A DNA stretch of 64,000 nucleotides from Branchiostoma floridae (Eukaryota; Chordata; Leptocardii; Amphioxiformes; Branchiostomatidae). Location: positions 15,432,856-15,496,855 of the forward strand of contig NC_049990.1 of NCBI RefSeq assembly GCF_000003815.2, read 5' to 3'. Numbering within the stretch: the stretch's first letter is position 1; every line of letters starts with the position of its first letter. This document shows positions 35,843 through 46,870 of the stretch, piece by piece. The notes beneath the pieces were generated by a model. It did no database searches. It was not told the origin of the DNA and worked only from the letters and a program-made list of their open reading frames with translations. The position numbers and the translations under genes were made by a program.

Positions 35843-35862
35843 CCCCCCCCCCCCCCCCCCCC
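35843..35862. repeat. Poly-C tract (20 C)
   Basis: Twenty uninterrupted C on the plus strand. Its length is prone to sequencing error. Confidence 0.98.
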
Positions 35863-36457
35863 GTAAAATGTACCCTGCTACAGAAACAGTAGGTAAACTT
35901 GCTGTCATATGTACCGCTATTTCTTCTAAAATTTATTTTCTGACTTTCTATCGTCTTGTCTTTCGAAGAACACTTGAAACTCCTTGATGATACTTAACTA
36001 TTCCTTCCGTGCCTTGAAAATAATGGACCAGGCCTAGGGACCTTTACAAGAGTAAGGTTGATATCCCCATGATACAGTAAAAACGTAGCGTTCGTAGGCG
36101 ACAGTGACGCAGTAATACCGGAGAATAAAGTCAAAGACATCCTAAACGATAATGGGTCTTTGAGGGGGTGCCTCGAGCAAACACGTTAAAGAGGAAGGAC
36201 TGGTACCTCCTCCCTGTAAAATTGTACCCTGCTACAGAAACAGCCAAGAAACATGCTACCCTATGTACCACTATTTCTACTAAAAATTTGTTTTCCTACA
36301 ATCTCTTATAAAATATCCCTACACTGTCTTTCTATCCTCTTGTCTTTCGAGGGACACTTGAAACTCCTTAATGATACTTAACTATTCCTTCCGTGCCTTG
36401 AAAATAAGGGGCCAGGGACCTTTACAAGGGCAAGGTTGATATCTCCAGGATACAATA

Positions 36458-36734
36458 GAGAGAAATGAACTGTATAAGGTTATACAAAACCAATTTCCTT
36501 ATTTCATACATCTAAGTTCTGTAGAAAAATTCATATTCATAATGCAACTAGACAAACCATCGATCATAAAACATATCTGCTCTTTTATCTCCACTATAAC
36601 AGAAAAGCGAGGAGAAGTTGAATTTATCCAGCAATAGTCTCATTTTGTATCTGTGAACTGTATCTTTTCAACATGTGACCTGTACTTAGCCCGGTGTGGC
36701 AAAAATGTGCAATAAAGGTCTTCATTCATTCATT
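36458..36734 (+). mobile_element. 5'-truncated LINE (277 bp) with target duplication
   Basis: The first 60 codons are an open C-terminal end of a non-LTR retrotransposon polyprotein: ERNELYKVI...VEKFIFIMQL...IIKHICSFIS..., stop at 36635-36637. The 3'UTR reads TTAGCCC...GCAATAAAGG and ends in TTCA repeats. CAATA at 36453-36457 and 36735-36739 is the target duplication; the uninterrupted site is visible in copy A of the host repeat at about 36076. Confidence 0.82.
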
Positions 36735-36900
36735 CAATAAAAAACGTAGGGTTCGTAGGCGGCAGTGACGCAGGAATACCGGAGAATAAAGTGAAAGACA
36801 TCCTAAACGATAATGAGTTTTCGAGGGGGGCCTCGAGCAAGCACGTTAAAAAAAAGGACTGGCACCCCCTCCCTGTGAAATCTGTACCCAAATACAACAA

Positions 36901-37612
36901 GATTGAAAATGGAAAACATACATTGTCTGGCGACGGTGGGTGTTGTAGGTTTTTTAACCGTGGCTAAATGTGGAAATAGCATTGGAATGGGTTTGGCAGG
37001 TAGGTGCGCGTGTATATAGACTGGAACTTCCCTGTCGCACTATCCCTGGCACCTAGCCCACCTGTAACACAAGCCTATAACCAGCAGAAATGTACTACAA
37101 TGTATGGTCTGCCAGTAACCTAAACATACAGCCAGCACTACAGTGTATAGTGGAGAATAAAAAAGGAAGAACCAACTGTTTCCAGCACTTCAGTCCTTGA
37201 ATGCCTTTCTTGCACCTAACCCACATCGTAATATTCCAGTCCTTGGGATAACTTGACGGTTGAACATTCCACACAATTGACGTCCTCACCACCCACAGCA
37301 ATAACAGTCGATGCACGAATCTCCCCCTGGCTTTTACCTCCGTCACAGACACAGAAAAGCATCTTCTAGCTGCCCCACAAAACCACCCTCTGCCTTGAAG
37401 GACTCAAGTATAAAGAATTATCTTCTTCACAATATAGACTACAGCTCTCTCCCTCTACACCATGACTAGACGATCCCCGAATCTCTGCAGTTGTATTACT
37501 ACCGAGGTTCTGGCTTTTCTGAGATTTTCGTCTACTGTTTTCAGTGTTACACCGAGAGCCTTCCATATGAAAGAGTAACCTCCTTTACCTGCTAATGTTC
37601 TCAAGGGAGGCA
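36901..37612. other. No recognised feature
   Basis: Unique sequence; short minus-strand frames (37095-37352, 37366-37566) show no domain. Confidence 0.4.
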
Positions 37613-37748
37613 AGGCTAACATTTCATACATGCCCGGGAACATGCCAGGCTAACATTCCCTACATGCCCGGGAACATGCCAGGCTAACATTCCATACATG
37701 CCTGAGAACATGCCAGGCTAACATTCCATACATGCCTGGGAACATGCC
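37613..37748. repeat. 34-bp tandem repeat, 4 units
   Basis: AGGCTAACATT begins units at 37613, 37647, 37681 and 37715, exactly 34 bp apart. Each carries a CCCGGGAACATGCC-like end. Confidence 0.93.
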
Positions 37749-38882
37749 TTATAGTTGAGCTAATGGTTACAATTACATGTAGTTGGTAATACTCAGGTCC
37801 CGGTAAACTGCCGGATACTTGGGGATACCTTTTCGATTGTTTGCGATAAAGTTGCCGTGTCCTTTTGCCACCGGTTGATTTTAAAGCTGCACCAATCGAG
37901 ACTTGAGCCCCAAAATTGAAACTATCCTAAAAAACTAAATCTTCAGGTGAATTGCCTATACAACAAACTTTTAGCATATTTTCACCATTATTTTATATTC
38001 CCGGCGTTTGTGAACTGTGTAAGGCTGCACTAGGTCGGCTGACTTAGTAAAACCTCCAAAAGGTAGACCCTACATGTTTGTAAACAACAACAGAACATTA
38101 CTATATGATTAATTGCCAACCTGATGAAGTTATTTACGAACAACAGATCTGCTTGAAAAGTATGTGTTCAACTACCATACCATGTGCAAGGGCGGTGGTT
38201 CGAAGAAAACAAAATGGTACCTGTTGCCACGAAGGGTATATTCTCTTTAGGTTCTAGACATGCTGTGGTCGTAATTTTGAGTGATAGCTAGCTTTTGGGG
38301 CAGAGATTAAATGGTGTAAGTTTGGGCCCATAGGGGCGTTTACAGAAGCTGGTTTAGCTTTTACTTTTTGAACGAAGTCAAGAACGTCTTGTCAAAATCA
38401 TCTTGATTTTTGGTATGTTTTCTCCTACTTTCAACTTCGCAATTTACTTCCTTCCCGTATATACAGTATACTATTTACCCTCTGGTAATTCTAAGAACAC
38501 TCGAAAACTTCTTTATAATGCTTATGTTCCTTGGAGACCTTGGTAACACCTACGCACAGTATACGCAGTTGTAGTCACGGGTACTTACACGATCAACCAC
38601 CTGCCAGGGTGTATAGTACAGGAAAAGGTAGGAGAAAATCAGCCGAGCATAAAAAGTGATTTATGTGTGTGCAAAGACGTTGTTAACTTAAGCTAGGGTA
38701 AGACCTCACTTAGCTAACGCCGCTTACAACTGCCTCAATTGCTCAGTTGTATTATGAAGTTGAAGTTGACGTTGTCCCCCGTGTCCTTGCCGCTTCTGAG
38801 AAGCAATTTGTTTTTCATTTGCGAATAGAATCGTCGACCTTGCTACACCCACGCTAAAGTTTCATTGTTAGTGATGCTATTT
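37749..38882. other. No recognised feature
   Basis: Unique, mixed composition, no credible coding frame. Confidence 0.4.
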
Positions 38883-38966
38883 GTTACTTGATCTGGACCT
38901 GATCCTCTTGACCTGGATCGTACCTACCTGGACCTGAATTTTCTGTCCTGGTATCCACCCCTACTG
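38883..38966 (-). mobile_element. hAT-type GGTACC element, end remnant
   Basis: ACCTGGACCTGAATTTTCTG and GGTATCCACCCCTA match the reversed left end of the element at 52284. Confidence 0.6.
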
Positions 38967-38967
38967 G

Positions 38968-39441
38968 CTACCTTGGTTGGTTGGATGGTTCGATGGTTGG
39001 TTGGTTGGTTGGTTGGTTGGTTGGTTGGTTGGTTGGTTGGTTGGTTGGTTGTCTGGTTGCTTGGTTGGTTGGTTGGTTGGATGGTTGGTCGGATGGATGC
39101 TTGGTTGGTTGGTCTGGTCGGATGGTTGGTTGGTTGGTTGGTTGGTCGGTTGGTTGGTTGGTTGGTTGGTTGGTTGGATAGTTGGTTGGTTGGTTGGTTG
39201 GTTGGTTGGTTGGTTGGTTGGTTGGTTGGTTGGTTGGTTGGTTGGATGGTTGGTTGGTTGGTTGGTTGGTTGGTTGGTTGGTTGGATGGTTGGTTGGTTG
39301 GTTGGTTGGTTGGTTGGTTGGTTGGTTGGTTGGTTGGTTGGTTGGTTGGTTGGTTGGTTGGATGGTTGGTTGGATGGTTGGTTGGTTGGATGGTTGGCTG
39401 GTTGGTTGGTTGGTTGGTTGGTTGGTTGGTTGGTTGGTTGG
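38968..39441. repeat. GGTT tetranucleotide microsatellite
   Basis: Over 470 bp of GGTT with GGAT, GGTC and GTCT variants. All frames on both strands stay open (Trp-Leu-Val-Gly and Pro-Thr-Asn-Gln repeats), which explains the 170-190-codon frames here. Confidence 0.98.
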
Positions 39442-40513
39442 TTTCTGTCTGTTTCTACTCCTTTCTTGTTTCACGTGCCCCGGTTTGGAAATATGACGTA
39501 GGACTAAGGAAGTGGTTACAGGCACATGGATTGCCAACGTGTTAGAATGCCGTCGTCAAATCCTCCAAAAACATGTTATTACGACCTCAGCACACGTTTC
39601 TCGTCTGTAACGATTACGCCACACCGATTCTATTATATGGGTTACACGCTCTGATCTGGGAACCCCCAAAACTGATGCAACTGTGCGAAAAAAAGTTCAA
39701 AACTGATGCAACTGTGCGAAAAAAAGTTAACGTTGGGGAAAAGTTGCCTTCATTATTGCTTATAAGTACTTAATTATTTACGTTATAAGTTTAAACATAT
39801 GACTGAGCACAAGGAACATGAAATGCCCAATGTGCGAGGGGTAAGTTTTGGACAAAAACAGCATTCTTTACCACGTACTAATTCGAAGAAAAAAAACTAT
39901 AGGCATTTTATCAGTAGGATCTGTTTTCATATATTTTTTGTCATTTGCGGCATAGATTTATTCATTTTGTAGCTTCGTTGTACGATATCGATTTACAGTA
40001 TGGTTGCAAATTTTGGTTTTGGGGAACGGAGGAAAATTCATGTGCGCCCGCGCGTGAAAAACACAACGCATAACTGCCAACGTGCGGAGTCAAATCAACG
40101 TTGACGCGAGCTTGGACTTCCTTCTGTGAAAGGCAATCTTAAAGCTATCATCTTGACGTACTTCTTAAGGCGCCCACTGCGTTGGGTGTAATCTGCGTAG
40201 GTAACAGGCCTCAGTGGCAGGGGTTAGGTGATTTATGTGAGGATTTGGTTGAACTCTTTACCTTCGGCAAGAAGTTTTGTTTGTTTGAACCTTTATCTAT
40301 TCATGAAAGCTCAAATCGGCCTGCATTCCGCTTGTCATTGAGGTCATGAGGGAAGAGGCAAGAGTACAAGGTATATAACAGAGATGCAGTTTACATCGTT
40401 TAGAGTCCTTATAAGTCATATAAGTCTATATACACAATTCTTACATACATACATAATACATGATAGAGAGAAACTACTGCATGATTCAAGTTTGTTCATT
40501 TTGGCCGTTCCAG
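39442..40513. other. Unique sequence leading into a LINE 3'UTR
   Basis: A 26-bp near-exact duplication (AAAACTGATGCAACTGTGCG block) occurs at about 39668-39720. The last 150 bp probably belong to the minus-strand LINE below. Confidence 0.45.
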
Positions 40514-40628
40514 TTACTTTAAGAGTCTCTTAAAAGAAGCCAGAGTTGGGACAGTGTGTATGTCCGGCGGTAGACTGTTCCAGATGGTGGGTCCACGGCC
40601 AGTAGGCGATGGCTCTTCTGGATGTTAG
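40514..40628 (-). pseudogene. LINE reverse-transcriptase C-terminus, broken
   Basis: The minus strand encodes GPTIWNSLPPDIHTVP and SFKRLLK before a stop at 40514-40516, a conserved end of non-LTR polyproteins. Just upstream, TSRRAIAYW is in a different frame, so at least one frameshift separates them. Confidence 0.8.
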
Positions 40629-41421
40629 TTTGTTTCACTCAAAAAGCATATGCATGATCGAAATTTATGAATTTTTCATGTCATCGCCATCGGCAGAAAA
40701 TATGGTCGTAGTGAAGCCTGCTATGGGACAATAAAAATCATACGACGATGGAGAAATTTTCAACAAAATCCTTTTCAGCTCTAATATTTCATCGTAGGAC
40801 GTTCCTCGATGGCTACTTTTACGTAAGATTAGCTGTAATTTACCTACGATTTACTGCGATTGACGTAGGTAAGCTCATAAACCTCTACCGTAGGTTGACC
40901 TACGACGTTTGTGACCATGACTTTTACATACTTAGACTACTGCGTCCGGTTTTCTTCATACGTACGTCCGATGTGCAGTGTTAACGATATTACAACGTTA
41001 TTACAGCACATGGAAACGCCATCGGGGTAAATCACACAATATATGTTGCCTGTCAACCGAGCTCTGACATAATTCCAGCGTGGGAGAGAACATTCAGTGT
41101 GGTCGTCTCAAAACATTTGAAGTCGCGGTGGTGACCATAAGCGGCATGGGAAAAACATATTTCCGAGAAAGCATAGAAACAAATCTCATAGAGCACTAAA
41201 GAGAGGGGGGAAGGGAAGAAGGGGAAGGGAGGAAAGGAGAGAGAGAGAGAAAGAGAGAGAGAGAAAGAGAGGGAGGAGAATGAGAGCGGGGGTGACCCCA
41301 AATTCGCCACTATACCATAAACTCGCCACTTTTGGTTTTGTCTATTTTTAGGTAAAAAAGGGGGGAATTTAAGGTTATGGTTCCTAACTAACACCATCAA
41401 AAATTAACATGGGCGCGGTCA
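40629..41421. other. No gene; AG-rich tract
   Basis: Contains a GA-rich purine tract (41200-41290) and several ACGTAGGT-type motifs at 40855-40905. No coding signal. Confidence 0.4.
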
Positions 41422-41615
41422 CATAGGTCGTGCGATCGTCGTACGATTTTGATGCCATAGGATTTTGGCAAGCAGGCCGTGACAGAACGAACTACCGACA
41501 TGGATCCAAAACAGCATTTTGTGTACCAAGACAGTTAAACTTTGCAGAAGACATTTTTGTCCTCCAATCCAAAATGCCCGAAGATAGCGATCGTACGACG
41601 GTCGCAGGACCTATG
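41422..41615. mobile_element. 194-bp element with 26-bp terminal inverted repeats
   Basis: The ends begin CATAGGTCGTGCGATCGTC (41422) and, inverted, CATAGGTCCTGCGACCGTC (ending 41615); 24 of 26 positions match. No target duplication was seen. Confidence 0.7.
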
Positions 41616-41844
41616 CAGACAGTCTCCGGTTGGGGTCTAGTCAAGCGGAGTTCGTTGGAGCTACATTCGTCTTCGAAAAGAGATGCAAAATCGGGGTCCA
41701 ATGTTTCATGAGGTGCCTTGATCACGTTGCAACCGCCTCATTACTCAGATGGGTACCTACTGACTACCTACTACCTACTACTACCTACTAAACGAATGCT
41801 TATCAACCGGCACTCACAGCTGGACTAAAGCTACGGAATAAGGG

Positions 41845-42345
41845 GCAGTTTTTTTTTGGGCACTTTCGGCCGTGACCCCTACGTGATCCAATGGGACACC
41901 CTGTGGCTCCCGGGATATATTTGAATACGGCCAGGCCCCGGGTTCATTTTAATTTAAGTCGGACTTAAAATCACCCTGTGACCCGGTAAGAAATAGACAC
42001 AGGGACCTAAGGTACTACCGAAATGAACGGACTCGAATCATGTAGCAATTCTCATTACATTTATTAGGTATTTTATACTATATGTACGTAAAAGTAGACT
42101 TAATTATAACACTCATGATGTAAACTGTATATACTTGTCTGCCAATTGTCTCTTCCCTTGTGACCTCCACGAAAAGCGGTCTGCAGTCTGATTTGAGCTT
42201 TCATGGATAGACAAAAAATTCAAACAAGCCCCTACGTTAATATCCGGCAGTCCACTGGGGGGCAAATTCGTGGTTTTATGGCCTGGTCGGGGCTACATCC
42301 CTGACTGGCACGGGTGCAATTGGGGCCGTAGTTTTATCCATATTC
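41845..42345 (+). repeat. GC-rich dispersed repeat, copy 3
   Basis: Blocks GGGCACTTTCGGCCGTGACC, CGGCCAGGCCCCGGGTTC and TATCCGGCAGTCCACTGG in the order of copies 1 and 2, with unrelated sequence inserted at about 42010-42235. Confidence 0.6.
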
Positions 42346-42764
42346 GTTAACCCTGGTATGAAAGGGGTCTTATATAAGCTAAAACATCAGCCATGCAAAA
42401 GGTTGTGGCATTCAGCTGTATAAAGTGCAAAGGTAGTCCTGTATTTACGGGTTTCCAAGAGATGTACGGGCAGTACGTAACCATGGCGACGCGATTGATT
42501 GTAAACATTTGTGTAGCCGGGAAAGTGGAACACCATTTCTTGAGTCCTCCCTGAAACAATGTCAGCATATAGAAATAAGGGCAATCTGCGTGGGTAAGGT
42601 CAAAGAACTAAAAGAAATGGCAAGCTAACCCTGTAGTAATCCCCTTGGCCTTGTACATAAAGCTTTTAAAAGGGTCACGACGATTTGATTGCCGGTGACA
42701 ACTTAGTTAGCGGTGTCAGACAAAAGCCCTGTTGACAACCCTTAGTACCTACGCGTGACGTAAG

Positions 42765-42867
42765 GCGCGTGGCATAGGACGTTTGACCCGAACTCAGAGT
42801 CCCGTGTTCGAATCCCGGAAATGACCGAACGTTGTGCCCCTGGGAAAGGCACTTTTAGAAGTTACCC
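42765..42867 (+). mobile_element. tRNA-derived SINE
   Basis: A-box-like TGGCATAGGAC (42770-42780), B box GTGTTCGAATCCC (42804-42816), then the GGGAAAGGCACTT tail. It abuts the LINE fragment that follows. Confidence 0.75.
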
Positions 42868-43214
42868 GTGTGCGACAGAACTTGTAAATACTGTACGTTA
42901 GATATGGTAGAAGACGAAACACATATAATTTCAAACTGCCCCTTCTATGATCATGAAAGGAAAGAGCTCTAAAAAGAAGCCACCAAATTCCATCCTAATA
43001 TCTCCACGTTTACAGACAAAAAGAAATTTACGCAAAACCAACACATTGCAGAAAAAGTTGGATCTTTCGTCCTTCACTGTCTCAGAAAAAGAAGTCAAAC
43101 CCAATAAGTTACGGAGTAGTCGCTTACTATACTGTTTTAGGTCTGTCTTTTTTCTTTGTCACCTGCAATTAGCCCTCGGGCAAGAATTTGCAATAAACTT
43201 ATTATTATTATTTA
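42868..43214 (+). pseudogene. LINE C-terminal fragment and 3' tail
   Basis: The frame reads VCDRTCKYC...VEDETHIISNCPFYDHER, a zinc-knuckle and VEDE-H block found near the end of many non-LTR polyproteins. A stop interrupts it after KEL, and the frame resumes to 43107. The 3'UTR ends CAATAAACTTATTATTATTA. Protein and 3'UTR resemble the LINE at 36458 but the simple tail differs (TTA against TTCA). Confidence 0.8.
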
Positions 43215-43329
43215 CTTCACTCATGTGAAAATGAGTACCTAGTTATGCGCTTCGACAAAATCAAGACTATAACCACCAGAAGAATAAGAACTAACTTGTC
43301 CAGGAGAAAAGATAGAATTTCTTTTCTGC

Positions 43330-43440
43330 TGTTCTGCTGCAGTATAAAGGTTTGCCACCAGGAGGCCCAAAATTGTCGTTGACCTTCGGGTCTACATACC
43401 AAATATCATCTCAATCCATCCTGTGGTTCTTCTGTTATGC
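43330..43440. repeat. Dispersed repeat (AGGCCCAAAAT type), copy 1
   Basis: TGCAGTA...CCAGGAGGCCCAAAAT...CATACCAAATATCA...TCAATCCATC; the same order is seen at 46735-46870. Confidence 0.55.
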
Positions 43441-44059
43441 TTGCTAAATCCAGAAACACAAACACGGCACAGGCACGCCAAAAACAATATTACCATTTTT
43501 CATGGAGGTAACAAAAGCATTATTCTCCAATCCCCGACCCAACAACTGGGGAAAGACAATTATGGACATGTTCAGATTTTGGAGATCAATAGACGACTTG
43601 CTTGATAAAACCTCCTTGCTTGCACCTAGCCCTTCCAGACATGGATCTACAATAAAGATCTTTTACTCATATCCACCCATGCGTTCATTATGAACACTTC
43701 AGGAAAATGTCGCCAGGTGGCGTAGCGCTATTGGGAAAAACGCTCTACGGTTTGTCAAGCAGACAAGTTTACATTTGAAGTTACCAACACGTCTACCGGT
43801 AATAGGCACCAACATGTCTAATAGGGAAGTCGACAAAAAGGGCGGCATCACTTTCAAATCATTTTTAAATTGTACAAATTTAGGATGAAAAGTTCTTATT
43901 TTTCAATCGAAAGTGAAGTCATGCTCTTATAGAACTTTGTAGTGGCCTGCGTTTTTAGCTATTCCCCTCCTTCTTTAAGCAAAACGTCGCAAAAACCCGA
44001 AAAAAAACGCTGAGCCGCTCCTTACATCTGCTTGGCTAAGTTGACCTCTAGTAACCCGG
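43441..44059. other. No recognised feature
   Basis: Sequence upstream of the candidate promoter. No conserved coding frame. Confidence 0.4.
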
Positions 44060-44221
44060 TATCTGTGACGTCATAGTTCTCGCGAGAGTTTGATGTGGGC
44101 GAGACTCACACGTGATTTGGCAGAGTCGACCATTTTGTTACAACAAGGAATGGTTGGAAGGTTCGGGTGACGGTTTTTGGTGGCGATTTTTACTACATGT
44201 AGGCAGAGAAACACACACCAG
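44060..44221 (+). promoter_or_regulatory. Candidate promoter and 5'UTR exon of the RNF13-like gene
   Basis: Within 50 bp there is a perfect CRE, TGACGTCA (44066-44073), a perfect TCTCGCGAGA box (44078-44087) and a CACGTG E-box (44109-44114). About 110 bp further on, CACCAG/GTAAGC at 44221/44222 is a near-consensus splice donor on the plus strand. The next strong acceptor followed by a coding start is 50023, three bases before the RNF13-like ATG, which implies a 5.8-kb 5'UTR intron. If transcription starts near 44115-44130, the leader holds a 6-codon upstream ORF (44150-44170) and an ATG-TAG. Linking this exon to RNF13 is inference. Confidence 0.55.
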
Positions 44222-45859
44222 GTAAGCTTCAACGATAGTATAGGACCTAGGGATCATTTCTAGTGGATAGTTGTTGTCGGACAAAAGAGGAACAATACAG
44301 AAAATACTCGGTAAAATTTGGGTATGCTTGCCAGGAAACTTGAGGGAGGGTCCGTCGCCATATTTTCTGTTTTGTTGAACTCTCACAATGTAAACACAAC
44401 CATAATATTTACGTAACGTTGACAAAATTTCTATATTACGACTATACTACGACTTCTTACAGTTTCTATTGGTTGTTTTTATAACCATAATGCTGTGCAA
44501 AGGTTCTATAGTTGTATTTTTGGTCATATTTTGTTTTGACAAAACATTAAATTTTCAAGTCAGTAAAAAATTCACATGCATGATTGTGCTACCGATTGTA
44601 ATAGTCACTTTGGAGAAAAACCCTGTAAATAATCTACGCATTCTTCCGTTTTGCGTATAGTTATGATGCCAAAGTGATTTTGATGGTGATAAAAATAAGT
44701 AAAAGTATGTGTGTTGCCCATGTAACATGATTAATTAGGTCTGTCACCTCAGCTGCTTTGTCTAACACTTAGTAAACATCAGTTGTTGTTGCCATTTTCG
44801 GGACTGGTTGTAGGTGTAGAAAACTACAATCTTCAGAGCTGTAGATTTCTTGTTTTATTACTTCTGAAGCATTCTTTTGTACAATAGGTTCATCCTCAAT
44901 TGTCTCAGAGCTTGAAATCATAACGGGGGTCCCGTGCTCGAGGAGGTGCCTCGACCACGTTAAACAGCCTCATTACCCACACTTTGGGTACCTACTGGCT
45001 GCAAAATACACCCGATATTTTTATTATAATTATAGCCTGATTAAATCTCACTTATAGCAGCCCGCCAAACATCCGCTGGCCCCTCGGGGAGGGGGCCAGT
45101 TACAGCCCTGGACAGCGGAGTTTGTATTACACAGACTATTATAACTACACTATGAGTATGATAAAACGCATTTGGGACATGGGGAAATTCTGGCAAATTT
45201 TGTTTCCCGTCATCTTTCTAAACCCTTAAACAGTAAATTTCCTGTTAGTATCCTCGATTTGTGTAACATTGAATTGACAATAACTGTTGAGGACAGAAGG
45301 ATGGGTTCAAATACAATAACAGCAAGCGACTACGAAACCTCCTTTTACGGAGGTAAAACTTTTCCGTCAGTGTTTGACCTAAGGTGTATTCTAATTTCTA
45401 AGCCCATGATGTAACCTGCAATATGTGGTTCTCACGGCCAGGGTAGGGGGTCTAGCATCATCCTCTTAGATAATTTTCAAATTCATAACCCTGGGTTACA
45501 ATTTCATTCATTCTGAGGGACAAATTTTAGTAAGATAAGGTTTTCCTCTCCACTAAGATACAACCTCATTAGCAAAATATTCCTTTTTTAATATTTCTTA
45601 CATGATTTATGACAAATGATGATGATATGGTTTCTTGAAAATTATGATTGATGGATTTTAGAATTCATAACTCACATAACAGACACTATTTCTTGCATTT
45701 TTAGGACAAATTATGGTAAGTCAACAAGTTTTCGCTGTGTTGGTGTCTCATTCTAAACACAAATGTTTTAATTTATTTTCAAGATTTATGAAGTAATTTA
45801 TGTCACTACAACAAACATGGGAACAAATTTGTTATAAAAGTTCCAGAAGGACATGTTGA

Positions 45860-46470
45860 GGGTTGGGGTTTTGTGCGCGTTAAAATTTGCGCGTTAAAAC
45901 TTGCGCGTTAAAAACCTGCACGTTAAAATATGCAAATTAGCTAATTCCCTCGGTATTTAAAAACTTTTTTGCAGTTTTTAACTTAAAAGCTTGAAGATAA
46001 TAACACAAAATGAAATTAAGTATCATATTGTTGCATTCTAGAGTACAATATTCCTTTCTGTAAATAATCCAGGAGTTTTAAAGTGATTCTTAAAAGTTTT
46101 AACGCGCAACAAAGGTTGACATTTGCATGTGAAACAATCTGCTTGAGAAAAGATGAAATGAAGCTTGTAGAATGGAGAAAAGCCTCAAGCAGTTGTATTT
46201 TACAACACAAAGCCTCATATTAGTAATTTTTCCATGTATTTGTGTCAAATTCAAGTGATTTTGAAATCTTCTGGATATGCAAATTAACCTATTCCCAGGG
46301 GAACAAAAAAAGTAGGGGCTTTTCAAACCAAAAATTCAGGTAGCAGAGGGAAAATTATATTATGGGGTAACATTTTTCTGACTAAGAATTTATCAATGCA
46401 CAACTTAATTTTTTAACGCGCAGATTTTTAACGCGCGCGCAGATTTTTAACGCGCAGAAAACCCGTTCCC
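45860..46470. mobile_element. 611-bp transposon with TGCGCGTTAAAA sub-terminal repeats and 8-bp target duplication
   Basis: The inverted ends GGGTTGGGGTTTT and (reverse complement) GGGAACGGGTTTT are each followed inward by several TGCGCGTTAAAA units, three to four per side. CATGTTGA flanks exactly on both sides (45852-45859 and 46471-46478). The interior is AT-rich without a transposase frame. Confidence 0.85.
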
Positions 46471-46734
46471 CATGTTGACACCTTCCCCTGGTTTGACCTT
46501 TGGACCCATGATTATATAGCCTTGTCCCAGAAGTCAGACAGCGAAACATTCTACTCAATGATATTGTACCTACAGGGGTAACCTTGCAGTTTGTACCCAT
46601 AGGGACATTGTATTGATTGGTGGGGTTCAAAACATCTGCCTGTAAAACGTTAAAGAACTAATTTACAGGTGAAATATGAGAGCTATCTACCATTCGATTG
46701 TAAATTGAGCAGAACACAAGATATCAAAACTAGA

Positions 46735-46870
46735 CCTTATACTGCAGTACCATGGAAAGCCTCTAGGGGGCCCAAAATATAATCACTTTTAGGTGTCATT
46801 AATTAACACCTACCCGCATACCAAATACCAAAACAATCCATCCAGGTATTTGAAAGTGAACATGTTGAAT
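46735..46870. repeat. Dispersed repeat (AGGCCCAAAAT type), copy 2
   Basis: CTGCAGTACCATGGAAAGCC, GGGCCCAAAAT, CATACCAAATACCA and CAATCCATCC in the order seen at 43330-43440. Confidence 0.55.

Larger units (their letters stand above)
35730..36900 (+). repeat. Three tandem copies of a 0.35-kb segment
   Basis: Copy A at about 35730-36069, copy B at about 36070-36457, copy C partial at 36735-36900. Shared blocks are GTTCGTAGGCGACAGTGACG, TACCCTGCTACAGAAACAG and CTATTCCTTCCGTGCCTTG. A LINE fragment interrupts the B-C junction. Confidence 0.85.

Noticed and set aside
38968-39537. 170-190-codon frames on both strands (Trp-Leu-Val-Gly and Pro-Thr-Asn-Gln repeats)
   Set aside because: Translation of the GGTT microsatellite; every frame is open.
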